NCBI GenBank assembly: GCA_029210325.1
Contig: JARGPU010000001.1
Location: forward strand, 320,126-384,125
Direction of reading: 5' to 3'
Source of the DNA: Alcanivoracaceae bacterium
GTDB lineage: Bacteria > Pseudomonadota > Gammaproteobacteria > Pseudomonadales > Alcanivoracaceae
DNA length: 64,000 bases
Part shown: positions 38,064 through 49,825 of the stretch, in pieces
Numbering within the stretch: position 1 is the first letter of the stretch
Layout: each line of letters begins with the position of its first letter
Notes under the pieces: generated by a model
What the model was told of the DNA's origin: nothing
Databases searched by the model: none
What the model saw: only the letters and a program-made list of their open reading frames with translations
Program-made: the position numbers and the translations under genes

Positions 38064-38486
38064 GTGGCGGAATCACAGATTCATGGCCCCGGGTTATTCC
38101 GGGGCCTTTTATGCGCGCAGGGCTTGGCAACATTAGTTGTTGCGGTTTTGGCGGCATGGCCGGGCGGGCGCGACGTTGCGCTGGCGGGATTGATCGGCGG
38201 TGGCATTGCCACGGTAGCGAGTGGCTGGGCAGGCTTCCAGCTGTGGCTTCACCCGGGGAACCGGCAGGCGGATCGGGCTGCGACTGCAGCTATTCGCGCC
38301 GAGATCGGACGGGTAGTCATCGTGCTTTTACTGCTTTGGCTAACGCTTAAGCACTGGCCGGAGGCGCGACAGGGCGCAACGGCAATGATGTTGTTTGCAG
38401 GGTTCTTTGTGGTGCAGTTGGTCGGCTGGATATGGCTGGCGCGGGCCACGGGCGAAACTAACGTTGATTCCAACCGGAACGGTTAA
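38064..38486 (+). CDS. atpI: ATP synthase protein I (AtpI)
   Basis: AtpI is a small membrane protein that helps assemble the c-ring; it is not essential. The product has four hydrophobic helices in about 140 residues. GTG 38064 lies seven bases behind GGAGG and is my preferred start; a TTG at 38046 precedes that site. The family is poorly conserved, and the call rests on size, helix pattern and place as first gene of the atp operon. A terminator-like hairpin falls within its first codons. Confidence 0.85.
   Translation: MAESQIHGPGLFRGLLCAQGLATLVVAVLAAWPGGRDVALAGLIGGGIATVASGWAGFQLWLHPGNRQADRAATAAIRAEIGRVVIVLLLLWLTLKHWPEARQGATAMMLFAGFFVVQLVGWIWLARATGETNVDSNRNG
38085..38110 (+). promoter_or_regulatory. 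Terminator-like hairpin inside the start of atpI
   Basis: A perfect eight-base stem (GGCCCCGG at 38085, CCGGGGCC at 38099) with a six-base loop is followed directly by TTTT. It lies in codons 8-15 of atpI, about 100 bases after the atp promoter. In a leader this would be called an attenuator; here ribosomes starting at atpI would keep it open. Confidence 0.45.
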
Positions 38487-39389
<903 letters not shown>

Positions 39390-39418
39390 GTAACACGCAG
39401 TACTGAGTAATACGGTAA

Positions 39419-39685
<267 letters not shown>

Positions 39686-39755
39686 TCGATTTGCCCCGAT
39701 CCGGGCAGTCGTTGTTCGGGAAATTGAAGCAACAACGCGGTTGTGAGGTGTTCTT

Positions 39756-40226
39756 ATGAACATGAATGCAACATTTATCGGCCAGATTATCTGGTTTGCG
39801 ATTTTTGTCTGGTTCTGCATGAAGTTTGTCTGGCCGCCGATTTCGGCAGCGCTGGACGAGCGCAAGCAGAAGATCTCCGATGGTCTGAGCGCAGCTGATC
39901 GCGCCAATCGGGATCTTGAGCTGGCTCAAGAGAAGGCAGGCGAAGATCTTCGCGAAGCGAAGGCCAAGGCTGCTGAGATTATTGAGCAGGCTAATCGTCG
40001 CGCAAATCAGGTTATTGAAGATGCCAAAGGCCAGGCGCGCACCGAAGGTGAGCGACTGATTGCACAGGCTCAGTCTGAAATCGAGCGCGAAGTAAATAGC
40101 GCCCGTGAACAGCTGCGCAGTGAAGTGGCATTGCTGGCTCTGGCCGGTGCCGAGAAAGTCCTGGCCAGTGAAGTGAACCCGGCGGCCCACAAGCAAATGC
40201 TGGACCAGCTGGCTGCTGAACTTTGA
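39756..40226 (+). CDS. atpF: ATP synthase F0 subunit b
   Basis: The 156-residue peripheral-stalk subunit has one N-terminal membrane helix (residues 5-25) and a long charged coiled coil (residues 30-140) that dimerises and holds delta and alpha. Length is exactly that of E. coli subunit b. Confidence 0.97.
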   Translation: MNMNATFIGQIIWFAIFVWFCMKFVWPPISAALDERKQKISDGLSAADRANRDLELAQEKAGEDLREAKAKAAEIIEQANRRANQVIEDAKGQARTEGERLIAQAQSEIEREVNSAREQLRSEVALLALAGAEKVLASEVNPAAHKQMLDQLAAEL

Positions 40227-40240
40227 CAGACGGATAAACC

Positions 40241-40783
40241 ATGGCTGAACTGACCACCATTGCACGACCCTACGCGAAGGCGGCGTTCCTGTTTGCAAAA
40301 GAGCAGAACGCACTAGCCGAGTGGGAATCGATGCTCGCAACGGCTGCTGCCGTAATGGCTGACCCAAGGGTGGGCCAGGCGCTGGACAATCCGGCATTGA
40401 GTGCTTCTAGTAAAGCAGCGATGTTGGCGGAAATCTGCGGAGACACCATTGATGGTTCGTTCCGCAATTACCTTGACCAGCTGGCGCAGAACAAGCGCCT
40501 GACCTTGCTCTCAATCATTGGTGGTCTTTTCCATCAGTTTCTCTCCGTGGAGAACGGTTTCGCGGATGTTGAACTGGTGTCCGCATTCCCCATGGAAGAT
40601 GCCGATGTGTCAGGTCTGGTGGCAGCGCTGAAGAAGCGCCTGGGAGTGGAAGTCCGTGTCAGCAAACAGGTTGATCCGTCCTTGATTGGCGGCGTCCTGG
40701 TTCGCGCTGGCGATACCGTGATCGATGGCAGTGTGCGTGGCCGGCTGAATAAGCTGGTGGAGCAACTGAACTCTAGAGTTTGA
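40241..40783 (+). CDS. atpH: ATP synthase F1 subunit delta
   Basis: The 180-residue delta subunit joins the peripheral stalk to the top of the alpha/beta ring. [15 protein letters not shown] at the start and the C-terminal [25 protein letters not shown] are typical. It lies between atpF and atpA with short gaps. Confidence 0.97.
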   Translation: MAELTTIARPYAKAAFLFAKEQNALAEWESMLATAAAVMADPRVGQALDNPALSASSKAAMLAEICGDTIDGSFRNYLDQLAQNKRLTLLSIIGGLFHQFLSVENGFADVELVSAFPMEDADVSGLVAALKKRLGVEVRVSKQVDPSLIGGVLVRAGDTVIDGSVRGRLNKLVEQLNSRV

Positions 40784-40794
40784 GGGATTGGAGC

Positions 40795-42339
40795 ATGCAG
40801 CAACTCAACCCGTCCGAAATTAGCGAGATTATCAAGCAGCGTATTAGCAAGCTTGATACCGCAACCGAAGCCCGCACCGAAGGTACTGTCGTATCCGTTT
40901 CCGATGGTATCGTTCGCATCCACGGTCTTGCCGACGTGATGTACGGTGAGATGATCGAGTTTGAAGGCGGCATCTACGGGATGGCCCTCAACCTTGAGCA
41001 GGACTCTGTCGGTGCGGTAGTTCTCGGTGACTACCTGAATATTGTCGAAGGCGCCAAAGCCAAGTGTACTGGTCGCATTCTTGAGGTTCCGGTTGGTCCG
41101 GAGCTGCTCGGCCGCGTTGTTGACGCACTGGGTAATGCGATCGATGGTAAAGGCCCGATCAACACCAAGCTGACCGATGCCGTGGAGAAAGTTGCTCCGG
41201 GCGTTATCTGGCGTCAGTCCGTTGACCAGCCGGTACAGACCGGTCTGAAGTCGATTGATGCCATGACTCCGGTTGGCCGCGGCCAGCGTGAGCTGATCAT
41301 TGGTGACCGCCAGATCGGTAAAACCGCCATCGCCATCGACACTATCATCAACCAGAAGAACTCTGGCATTAAGTGTATCTACGTGGCCATCGGCCAGAAG
41401 CAGTCTTCGATTGCTAACGTAGTGCGCAAGCTGGAAGAGCACGGCGCGATGGACAACACCATCGTTGTAGCAGCTTCTGCTTCCGAGCCGGCTTCCATGC
41501 AGTTCCTGGCACCATTTGTTGGCTGCACCATGGGCGAGTACTTCCGTGACCGTGGCGAAGACGCGCTGATCGTATATGACGATCTGTCCAAGCAGGCTGT
41601 GGCGTATCGCCAGATCTCCCTGCTGCTGCGTCGTCCGCCAGGCCGTGAAGCGTATCCGGGTGACGTGTTCTATCTGCACTCCCGTCTGCTGGAGCGCGCT
41701 GCACGAGTTTCCGTTGATTACGTCGAGAAGTTCACCAACGGTGAAGTTAAAGGCAAGACCGGTTCGTTGACTGCTCTGCCGATCATTGAAACGCAAGCCG
41801 GTGACGTATCTGCATTCGTACCGACCAACGTGATCTCGATCACCGACGGTCAGATCTTCGTTGAGACCAGCCTGTTCAACGCCGGTATCCGTCCCGCTAT
41901 GAATGCCGGTATTTCGGTATCGCGGGTAGGTGGTGCAGCGCAGACCAAGATTGTTAAGAAGCTTGGCGGTGGTATTCGTCTGGCATTGGCCCAGTATCGC
42001 GAACTGGCGGCTTTCGCCCAGTTTGCATCTGACCTTGATGAAGCGACCCGTTCGCAGCTTGAGCACGGTCAGCGCGTTACCGAACTGATGAAGCAGAACC
42101 AGTACGCTCCGCAGTCTGTCGCGCAGATGGGTGTGGTGCTGTATGCCGCTAACGAAGGTCACCTGAAAGATGTCGCGCTGGAAAAGATCGGTAGCTTCGA
42201 AGCGGCGCTGCTGTCTTATATGGATAGCGAAGAGAAAGCGTTGATGGACAAGATCAACGAGAAGGGTGACTACAACGGCGACATCGAAGCCGGTATCAAG
42301 GCTGCCATTGAGAAGTTCAAGGCAACCCAGACCTGGTAA
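40795..42339 (+). CDS. atpA: ATP synthase F1 subunit alpha
   Basis: The 514-residue alpha subunit carries a non-catalytic nucleotide site. Walker A is [13 protein letters not shown] near residue 170, and the [20 protein letters not shown] signature is present. ATG 40795 with TTGGAG upstream gives the normal [11 protein letters not shown]-terminus; an upstream in-frame codon at 40780 overlaps atpH and is unlikely. Confidence 0.98.
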   Translation: MQQLNPSEISEIIKQRISKLDTATEARTEGTVVSVSDGIVRIHGLADVMYGEMIEFEGGIYGMALNLEQDSVGAVVLGDYLNIVEGAKAKCTGRILEVPVGPELLGRVVDALGNAIDGKGPINTKLTDAVEKVAPGVIWRQSVDQPVQTGLKSIDAMTPVGRGQRELIIGDRQIGKTAIAIDTIINQKNSGIKCIYVAIGQKQSSIANVVRKLEEHGAMDNTIVVAASASEPASMQFLAPFVGCTMGEYFRDRGEDALIVYDDLSKQAVAYRQISLLLRRPPGREAYPGDVFYLHSRLLERAARVSVDYVEKFTNGEVKGKTGSLTALPIIETQAGDVSAFVPTNVISITDGQIFVETSLFNAGIRPAMNAGISVSRVGGAAQTKIVKKLGGGIRLALAQYRELAAFAQFASDLDEATRSQLEHGQRVTELMKQNQYAPQSVAQMGVVLYAANEGHLKDVALEKIGSFEAALLSYMDSEEKALMDKINEKGDYNGDIEAGIKAAIEKFKATQTW

Positions 42340-42368
42340 TCGACACGTTCGCTTAAGGGAGTTCCCTG

Positions 42369-43229
42369 ATGGCTGTTGGTAAAGAGATCAAAACCAAGAT
42401 CGCCAGTGTCCAAAGCACGAAGAAAATTACTCGTGCGATGGAGATGGTGGCGGCCAGCAAAATGCGCAAGGCGCAGGAGCGTATGGCGGCGTCCAAGCCA
42501 TACGCTACCCGTATGCGTCAGGTAGTTGCGCATCTGGCCAACGCCAATCCGGAATATCGGCATGTTTACATGCAGGATCGTCCGGTCAAGAGAGTCGGCT
42601 ATATCGTCGTCAGCTCCGACCGTGGCCTGTGTGGTGGCCTTAACGTGAATCTGCTCAAGCAGGTGGTGCGTGAGTCACGCGAGTGGACCGAGCAAGATGT
42701 TCAGGTGGAATACTGCCTGGTCGGTACCAAGGCGCTGGGCTTTTTCCGGGCAGTTGGCGGTAATGTTCGTGCTTCGGTAAACAACCAGGGCGACAACCCG
42801 CACCTGGCTGGCATGATCGGCTCCATCCGGGTGATGCTGGATGCTTTCGAAAAGGGTGAGATCGACCGCCTGTTCGTGGTGTACAACGAATTCGTTAACA
42901 CCATGACGCAGAAGCCGACCAGCCTGCAGTTACTGCCACTGAAGCCCGACGAAGAGATGAACACCAAGTACGCCTGGGATTATCTCTACGAGCCTAACGC
43001 CCAGACCTTGATTGATCTGCTGCTGGTTCGCTTTATCGAATCACAGGTCTATCAGGGCGTGGTTGAAAACTTTGCCTGTGAACAGGCGGCGCGAATGGTG
43101 GCCATGAAGGCTGCTACTGATAACGCCGGCAACCTGATCAAGGACCTGCAGTTGATTTACAACAAGGCCCGTCAGGCAGCTATTACCCAGGAAATTTCCG
43201 AAATCGTTGGTGGCGCTGCAGCGGTCTAA
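42369..43229 (+). CDS. atpG: ATP synthase F1 subunit gamma
   Basis: The 286-residue central shaft has the conserved helical ends: [23 protein letters not shown] at the start and [20 protein letters not shown] near the end, plus [10 protein letters not shown]. It couples c-ring rotation to catalysis in the beta subunits. Confidence 0.98.
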   Translation: MAVGKEIKTKIASVQSTKKITRAMEMVAASKMRKAQERMAASKPYATRMRQVVAHLANANPEYRHVYMQDRPVKRVGYIVVSSDRGLCGGLNVNLLKQVVRESREWTEQDVQVEYCLVGTKALGFFRAVGGNVRASVNNQGDNPHLAGMIGSIRVMLDAFEKGEIDRLFVVYNEFVNTMTQKPTSLQLLPLKPDEEMNTKYAWDYLYEPNAQTLIDLLLVRFIESQVYQGVVENFACEQAARMVAMKAATDNAGNLIKDLQLIYNKARQAAITQEISEIVGGAAAV

Positions 43230-44669
<1,440 letters not shown>

Positions 44670-44690
44670 TACGACTCCGGGAGCAACGGA

Positions 44691-45134
44691 ATGGCTATGA
44701 CCATGCATTGTGACATCGTGAGTGCCGAGCAGCAGATTTACTCTGGACGCGTCGAGATGATCGTCGCCGCCGGTGTGGAAGGCGATCTCGGCATCCTGCC
44801 GGGGCATGCGCCGCTGCTGACGCGGCTCAAGCCCGGTCCGGTGCGGATCATCAAGAAGCAGCAGGAAGACGAAGAGCTTTATTACGTCACCGGCGGTTTT
44901 CTTGAAGTGCAGCCGGACGTAATCACCATTCTGGCCGATACCGCCATGCGGGCAGAGGATATGGATGCGGTTGCGGCGGAAAACGCCAAGCAGCAGGCCA
45001 AGGAAGCGCTGGAAGGCCAGCATTCAGAAATGGATTACTCAAGGGCTGCGGCTCAGTTGGTGGAAGCGTTGGGCCAGCTACGTACCATTGAGCAGCTCAA
45101 GAAAAAATACGGCGGCACAGGTAGCCGCGGCTGA
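44691..45134 (+). CDS. atpC: ATP synthase F1 subunit epsilon
   Basis: The 147-residue epsilon subunit has the N-terminal beta-sandwich ([36 protein letters not shown]) and the two C-terminal helices that can inhibit ATP hydrolysis. It ends the atp operon and is followed by a terminator. ATG 44697 is an alternative start. Confidence 0.97.
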   Translation: MAMTMHCDIVSAEQQIYSGRVEMIVAAGVEGDLGILPGHAPLLTRLKPGPVRIIKKQQEDEELYYVTGGFLEVQPDVITILADTAMRAEDMDAVAAENAKQQAKEALEGQHSEMDYSRAAAQLVEALGQLRTIEQLKKKYGGTGSRG

Positions 45135-45161
45135 TTTGGCCCGGATTGCGTGTCGGCAAAC

Positions 45162-45190
45162 AAGGGGTAGCTGCGAAGCTGCCCCTTTTT
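45162..45190 (+). terminator. Intrinsic terminator of the atp operon
   Basis: AAGGGGTAGCT pairs with AGCTGCCCCTT (one G-T wobble) around a GCGA loop and runs into TTTTT. It separates atp from glmU. Confidence 0.85.
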
Positions 45191-45227
45191 GCTTTACGCT
45201 CAGGGCTCATTGTCAGGGATTGAAAAC

Positions 45228-46589
45228 ATGACTCTCGCAACTGTCATTCTCGCCGCCGGTAAAGGCACTCGGATGAAATCGGCCCTGCCCAAGGTGCTGC
45301 ATCCCATCGCCGGCAAGGCAATGGTGTCCCATGTGCTGGATGCCGCCCATTCACTGAGGCCCCAGTCGATCACCCTGGTGTATGGCCATGGTGGCGAGCA
45401 TGTTCGTGAAGTACTCGGCGGTGAGTCGCTGAATTGGGCACTGCAGGCTGAGCAGCTTGGTACAGGACATGCAGTCGCTCAGGCCATGCCGTTCGTTAGC
45501 GAAGACATCGTCCTGATTCTGTACGGTGATGTGCCTTTGATTCAGCCCGCCACGTTGGCTGATTTTGTTGCACGGGCCGATGCCAACACCATTGCGCTAA
45601 TGACCCTGACCATGGAAAACCCAACGGGCTATGGTCGTATCATCCGTGATGCGAATGGTCGGGTATCGCGTATTGTTGAACAGAAGGATGCCAATGATGC
45701 TGAGTTGGCGGTGGATGAGGTCAACACTGGCATCCTTGCCTGCCCGCGAGCATTTCTTGCAGATGTGCTGCCAAAATTAAAGAGCAACAACGCACAGGGC
45801 GAGTATTACCTTACTGATGTAATCAGCATGGCGGTACAGGCCGGTCTGGTCGTCGATACCATGCAGCCGGCCCACGGGTGGGAAGTAGATGGGGTCAACG
45901 ACCGTGTGCAACTGGCTAGATTGGAAAGAATTTATCAAGGCGTTCAGGCCGAAGGTCTGATGCGTGCCGGGGTAACCGTGGTGGACCCGGCGCGTTTGGA
46001 TGTCCGTGGTGCAGTGCAGTGCGGCACCGACATTACTCTGGATATCAATACGGTGCTGATCGGCGAGGTGCATCTTGGTGATCGTGTCAGCGTTGCCCCC
46101 AACTGTGTGATTCGTAACGCCAGCATTGGCGCGGACACAGTGATTGAGGCGAACTCGGTAATCGATGGCGCGACGATTGGCGCTGGCTGCCATGTTGGAC
46201 CCTTTGCCCGGCTGCGTCCCGGCACCCAACTGGCAGATCGCGCCAGGGTCGGTAACTTCGTTGAAACCAAAAACGCCCGTCTGGGCGAAGGCGCCAAGGC
46301 CAATCACCTGACTTACCTTGGCGACGCTGAGATCGGAGCGCATAGTAATATCGGTGCCGGCACCATTACCTGTAATTATGATGGTGTGAATAAGTCGAAG
46401 ACGCTAATCGGTGATCATGCCTTTATTGGCTCCAACTCTTCTTTGGTTGCGCCGGTTAGCGTTGGCAACGGTGCCACCGTGGGCGCCGGCAGCGTAGTCA
46501 CTAACGATGTTGCGGATGACCAGCTTGCCGTTTCACGGGCCAAACAACGCAATATTGCTGGCTGGAAGCGGCCGCAGAAAAAGGACTGA
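45228..46589 (+). CDS. glmU: Bifunctional GlmU (GlcN-1-P acetyltransferase/UDP-GlcNAc pyrophosphorylase)
   Basis: GlmU acetylates glucosamine-1-phosphate and then forms UDP-GlcNAc, the precursor of peptidoglycan and lipopolysaccharide. The N-terminal uridylyltransferase half has [23 protein letters not shown]; the C-terminal half is a left-handed beta-helix of hexapeptide repeats (residues 250-440) with [27 protein letters not shown] 45228 behind AGGGA gives 453 residues; the earlier in-frame codon lies in the atp terminator. Confidence 0.98.
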   Translation: MTLATVILAAGKGTRMKSALPKVLHPIAGKAMVSHVLDAAHSLRPQSITLVYGHGGEHVREVLGGESLNWALQAEQLGTGHAVAQAMPFVSEDIVLILYGDVPLIQPATLADFVARADANTIALMTLTMENPTGYGRIIRDANGRVSRIVEQKDANDAELAVDEVNTGILACPRAFLADVLPKLKSNNAQGEYYLTDVISMAVQAGLVVDTMQPAHGWEVDGVNDRVQLARLERIYQGVQAEGLMRAGVTVVDPARLDVRGAVQCGTDITLDINTVLIGEVHLGDRVSVAPNCVIRNASIGADTVIEANSVIDGATIGAGCHVGPFARLRPGTQLADRARVGNFVETKNARLGEGAKANHLTYLGDAEIGAHSNIGAGTITCNYDGVNKSKTLIGDHAFIGSNSSLVAPVSVGNGATVGAGSVVTNDVADDQLAVSRAKQRNIAGWKRPQKKD

Positions 46590-46592
46590 TTC

Positions 46593-48425
46593 ATGTGTGG
46601 GATTGTTGGCGCGATTGCTGAGCGTAACGTAACCAATATTCTGATTGCAGGCCTTAAGCGGCTTGAGTACCGGGGTTACGATTCCGCTGGTCTGGCATTG
46701 AATAGCAACGGCAAAATCATCCGCCTGCGCCGTGAGGGCAAAGTTCAGGGTTTGGAGGACGCGGCCCATGCCGGCGCCATAAGTGGCCAGACAGGCATTG
46801 CGCATACTCGCTGGGCTACTCATGGTAAGCCGCTCGAGCGTAACGCCCACCCGCACATGTCGGGAGATGATATTGCTCTGGTTCATAATGGCATTATCGA
46901 GAATTTCCAGGAGCTGCGAATCGAGCTGGAAGCTGACGGCTACGAGTTCTCTTCCGATACTGATACCGAAGTCATCGTCCACCTTATTCATCGCGCCTTA
47001 CGTGGTGGTAATAATCTGGCTGGCGCTCTACGCGCAGCAGTAGAGCGCCTGCATGGCGCCTATGCTCTGGCTGTAATGACCTTGGCTGAGCCTGATAGCC
47101 TGCTGGTGGTTCGTTCTGGTAGCCCGCTGGTGATTGGCCTTGGCATTGGTGAAAATTTTATCGCCTCTGACCAGTTGGCGCTTTTGCCAGTAACTACCCG
47201 CTTTATTTTTCTTGAAGAGGGCGATGTTGCCGAGGTTTCTCGTGAGTCGGTATCGATCACTGATCATGCTGGCTTGCCGGTTGAGCGTGCGGTGCAGCAA
47301 TTTGATGGCAACCACGAAGATGCGGAGAAGGGCGAGTACCGCCATTACATGCTCAAGGAAATATTTGAGCAGCCGATTGCCGTGCAAAAAACGCTAGAAG
47401 GCCGAATCGATAGTGAAGCAGAGTTGCTTGCCAGCTTCGGTGCCAATGCCCGTGAGCTGCTGAGCAGAGTTGAGCAGGTGCAAATCGTTGCCTGTGGTAC
47501 TTCTTCTCATGCGGGTATGGTGGCGCGCTACTGGATGGAGGCGATTGCCGGCGTGGCCTGTCAGGTTGAAGTGGCTAGTGAGTTCCGCTATCGCAAACAC
47601 GTGGTGCCTGCCAATACTTTGCTGCTGACTATTTCCCAGTCTGGTGAAACCGCCGATACCCTCGCAGCGTTACGTGCATCCCATCAAGAAGATTATCTTG
47701 CTCGTTTCGCTGTGTGTAATGTTGACTCATCGTCATTGGTGCGCGAGTCAGAGCTGTCCTTTTTGACGCGCGCCGGCCCTGAAATCGGTGTTGCTTCCAC
47801 CAAGGCGTTCACTACCCAGCTGGTCGGTCTGCTTTTGCTGGTTTTGGCCACTGCCCGAGTAAAGGGGCGTCTCAGTGACGAGCAGATGGAAGCTCATATA
47901 GATTCGTTGCGCCAGTTGCCCAGTTTGATTGAACAAGTATTGCAGCTTGATGGTCGTATCCATGAGCTATCCAGTCACTTTGTTGAGAAACATCACACGC
48001 TGTTTCTAGGTCGCGGTCCGCAGTACCCGGTGGCGCTGGAGGGCGCGCTCAAGCTCAAGGAAGTTTCTTATATTCATGCTGAAGCGTATCCCGCTGGGGA
48101 GTTGAAGCATGGCCCTCTGGCGCTGGTGGATGCTGACATGCCGGTAGTGGCAGTGGCACCGAATGACGAGCTGCTTGAAAAGCTCAAGTCTAACCTGCAG
48201 GAAGTCAGAGCGCGCGGCGGCGAACTTTTTGTATTTGCCGACCGTCAGGCCGGGGTGAGTGATGAACCGGGAATGATTGTATTGGCCATGCCACCGATGC
48301 CGGAAATTCTTATACCGATGGTATACACAGTGCCGCTGCAGCTGCTTAGTTACCATGTGGCAGTGATGCGTGGCACCGATGTAGACCAGCCGCGAAACCT
48401 CGCCAAGTCGGTGACAGTAGAGTAA
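46593..48425 (+). CDS. glmS: Glutamine-fructose-6-phosphate transaminase GlmS
   Basis: GlmS makes glucosamine-6-phosphate from fructose-6-phosphate and glutamine, feeding GlmU's pathway. The 610-residue protein starts with the catalytic cysteine ([12 protein letters not shown]), has the glutaminase block [13 protein letters not shown], two SIS sugar-isomerase domains, and the usual C-terminal LAKSVTVE. It lies three bases after glmU. The upstream gap is too short for a glmS ribozyme or leader, so any control is by promoter upstream of glmU or by sRNA. Confidence 0.98.
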   Translation: MCGIVGAIAERNVTNILIAGLKRLEYRGYDSAGLALNSNGKIIRLRREGKVQGLEDAAHAGAISGQTGIAHTRWATHGKPLERNAHPHMSGDDIALVHNGIIENFQELRIELEADGYEFSSDTDTEVIVHLIHRALRGGNNLAGALRAAVERLHGAYALAVMTLAEPDSLLVVRSGSPLVIGLGIGENFIASDQLALLPVTTRFIFLEEGDVAEVSRESVSITDHAGLPVERAVQQFDGNHEDAEKGEYRHYMLKEIFEQPIAVQKTLEGRIDSEAELLASFGANARELLSRVEQVQIVACGTSSHAGMVARYWMEAIAGVACQVEVASEFRYRKHVVPANTLLLTISQSGETADTLAALRASHQEDYLARFAVCNVDSSSLVRESELSFLTRAGPEIGVASTKAFTTQLVGLLLLVLATARVKGRLSDEQMEAHIDSLRQLPSLIEQVLQLDGRIHELSSHFVEKHHTLFLGRGPQYPVALEGALKLKEVSYIHAEAYPAGELKHGPLALVDADMPVVAVAPNDELLEKLKSNLQEVRARGGELFVFADRQAGVSDEPGMIVLAMPPMPEILIPMVYTVPLQLLSYHVAVMRGTDVDQPRNLAKSVTVE

Positions 48426-48467
48426 CGTCTGTCCATTCAACGCTTGGCATGCTGAAAGGGGGGCTCC

Positions 48468-49817
48468 ATGGTCAGTGATGTGCTGATGGCCGGTTTGCCG
48501 GTGGCCCTGCGCGAAGGCGATCAGGACTCCGTACAGCGCTTGATAGCTGAATTAAACCCGGCGGATATTGCTGATCTGATTGAAGCCCTTGCCGAGCAGG
48601 CGCTGGATATTCCCCTATTGATGTCGCTTGATCTGGAGCGACGTGCTGACACCTTCGGTTATCTGCCGATTACTGCGCAGACTGATATTGCCGGGCGCCT
48701 GTCCACTGGTGCGCTCGCCGAGCTGGTCACAGAGATGCCCTCGGATGAGCGTGCTGATCTGGTCAAGCAGCTTGATGACAACGTGCGTCATACGTTATTC
48801 AAGCGCCTGGCACGGGAAGAGCGGGAAGATTTGCGCCGCCTGGCCAGCTATCGGGAAGGCAGCGCCGGCGCGGTAATGACTTCCGACTATGCCAGCATTC
48901 CCTCCGGCACCCGCATCGCTGATGCGCTGGATATTCTGCGCAACACCGCACCTGATAAAGAAACTATCTATCAGTGTTACGTGGTCGATGCCAGCCATCG
49001 CCTGCTTGGCACTGTTTCGCTAAAGCAGTTGATTCTGGCGCCAGCGCATCAGTTGATTGATGAGTTGATGCTGCGCGATATTGTTTGTGCCGATGTGGAT
49101 TCAACGCAGGAAGAAGTGGCACGGTTGATATCGCGCTACGATCTTATTGCTCTGCCCATTGTGAACCACGATGAAACCATGGTCGGTATCGTTACTTACG
49201 ATGACGCTATGGATGTGGCCGAGGCCGAAGCCACCGAGGACATTCATAAAGGCGCCACGGTGGGCCGACTGGAAACTACTTTGCGCGATGCCAGCATTAA
49301 TGAGCTGTATCGCAAACGGGTCGGTTGGCTGGTGGTGTTGGTGTTCGCCAATATCTTTACCGGCGCCGGCATCGCTTTCTTCGAAGACGTGATCGCCGCC
49401 AACCTGGCATTGCTGTTCTTTTTGCCATTGCTGGTTGCCAGTGCAGGCAACGCCGGCGCCCAGTCCGCCACATTGCTGGTGCGTGGCCTGGCCACGGGTG
49501 ATGTGTCCGGTCGTGATGCACTAAAGTTGCTGGGCCGGGAAGTTCTGATTGCTGGTGCGCTTGGTTTGACCATGTCAGCAGCAGTGATGGCCGTGGGTTA
49601 TTTGCGCGCAGGGTTTGATGTGGCGTTGGTGGTGTCGTTGACCATGATGCTGGTAGTGATGGTTGGCAGTCTGATTGGCATGGTATTGCCATTCGTCTTG
49701 GTGCGTTTCAAGTTTGACCCGGCCACCGCGAGTACCCCGCTGATTACTACTATTGCTGATGTTAGCGGCGTGTTGATTTATTTTGCCATCGCCAGCGCCA
49801 TGTTGGCGCATCTTTAG
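48468..49817 (+). CDS. mgtE: Magnesium transporter MgtE
   Basis: MgtE is a Mg2+-gated channel of the inner membrane. The 449-residue protein has the cytosolic N domain (about residues 20-130, helical repeats such as LVTEMPSDERADLVKQL), a pair of CBS domains (about 133-255) and five membrane helices (about 283-449) with LPLLVASAGNAGAQSATL. AAAGGGGGG precedes the ATG. The stop lies only eight bases from the end of the convergent GGDEF/EAL gene. Confidence 0.95.
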   Translation: MVSDVLMAGLPVALREGDQDSVQRLIAELNPADIADLIEALAEQALDIPLLMSLDLERRADTFGYLPITAQTDIAGRLSTGALAELVTEMPSDERADLVKQLDDNVRHTLFKRLAREEREDLRRLASYREGSAGAVMTSDYASIPSGTRIADALDILRNTAPDKETIYQCYVVDASHRLLGTVSLKQLILAPAHQLIDELMLRDIVCADVDSTQEEVARLISRYDLIALPIVNHDETMVGIVTYDDAMDVAEAEATEDIHKGATVGRLETTLRDASINELYRKRVGWLVVLVFANIFTGAGIAFFEDVIAANLALLFFLPLLVASAGNAGAQSATLLVRGLATGDVSGRDALKLLGREVLIAGALGLTMSAAVMAVGYLRAGFDVALVVSLTMMLVVMVGSLIGMVLPFVLVRFKFDPATASTPLITTIADVSGVLIYFAIASAMLAHL

Positions 49818-49825
49818 GGGTGTGC

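Noticed and set aside
40534-42162. A 542-codon open frame on the minus strand
   Set aside because: It mirrors atpA and part of atpH; long antisense frames are common opposite highly expressed, codon-biased genes.
46540-46595. glmS ribozyme
   Set aside because: Only three bases separate glmU and glmS, and the ribozyme is mostly a Gram-positive feature.
48426-48467. Terminator between glmS and mgtE
   Set aside because: No stem followed by T's could be found; mgtE may be read from the same transcript.
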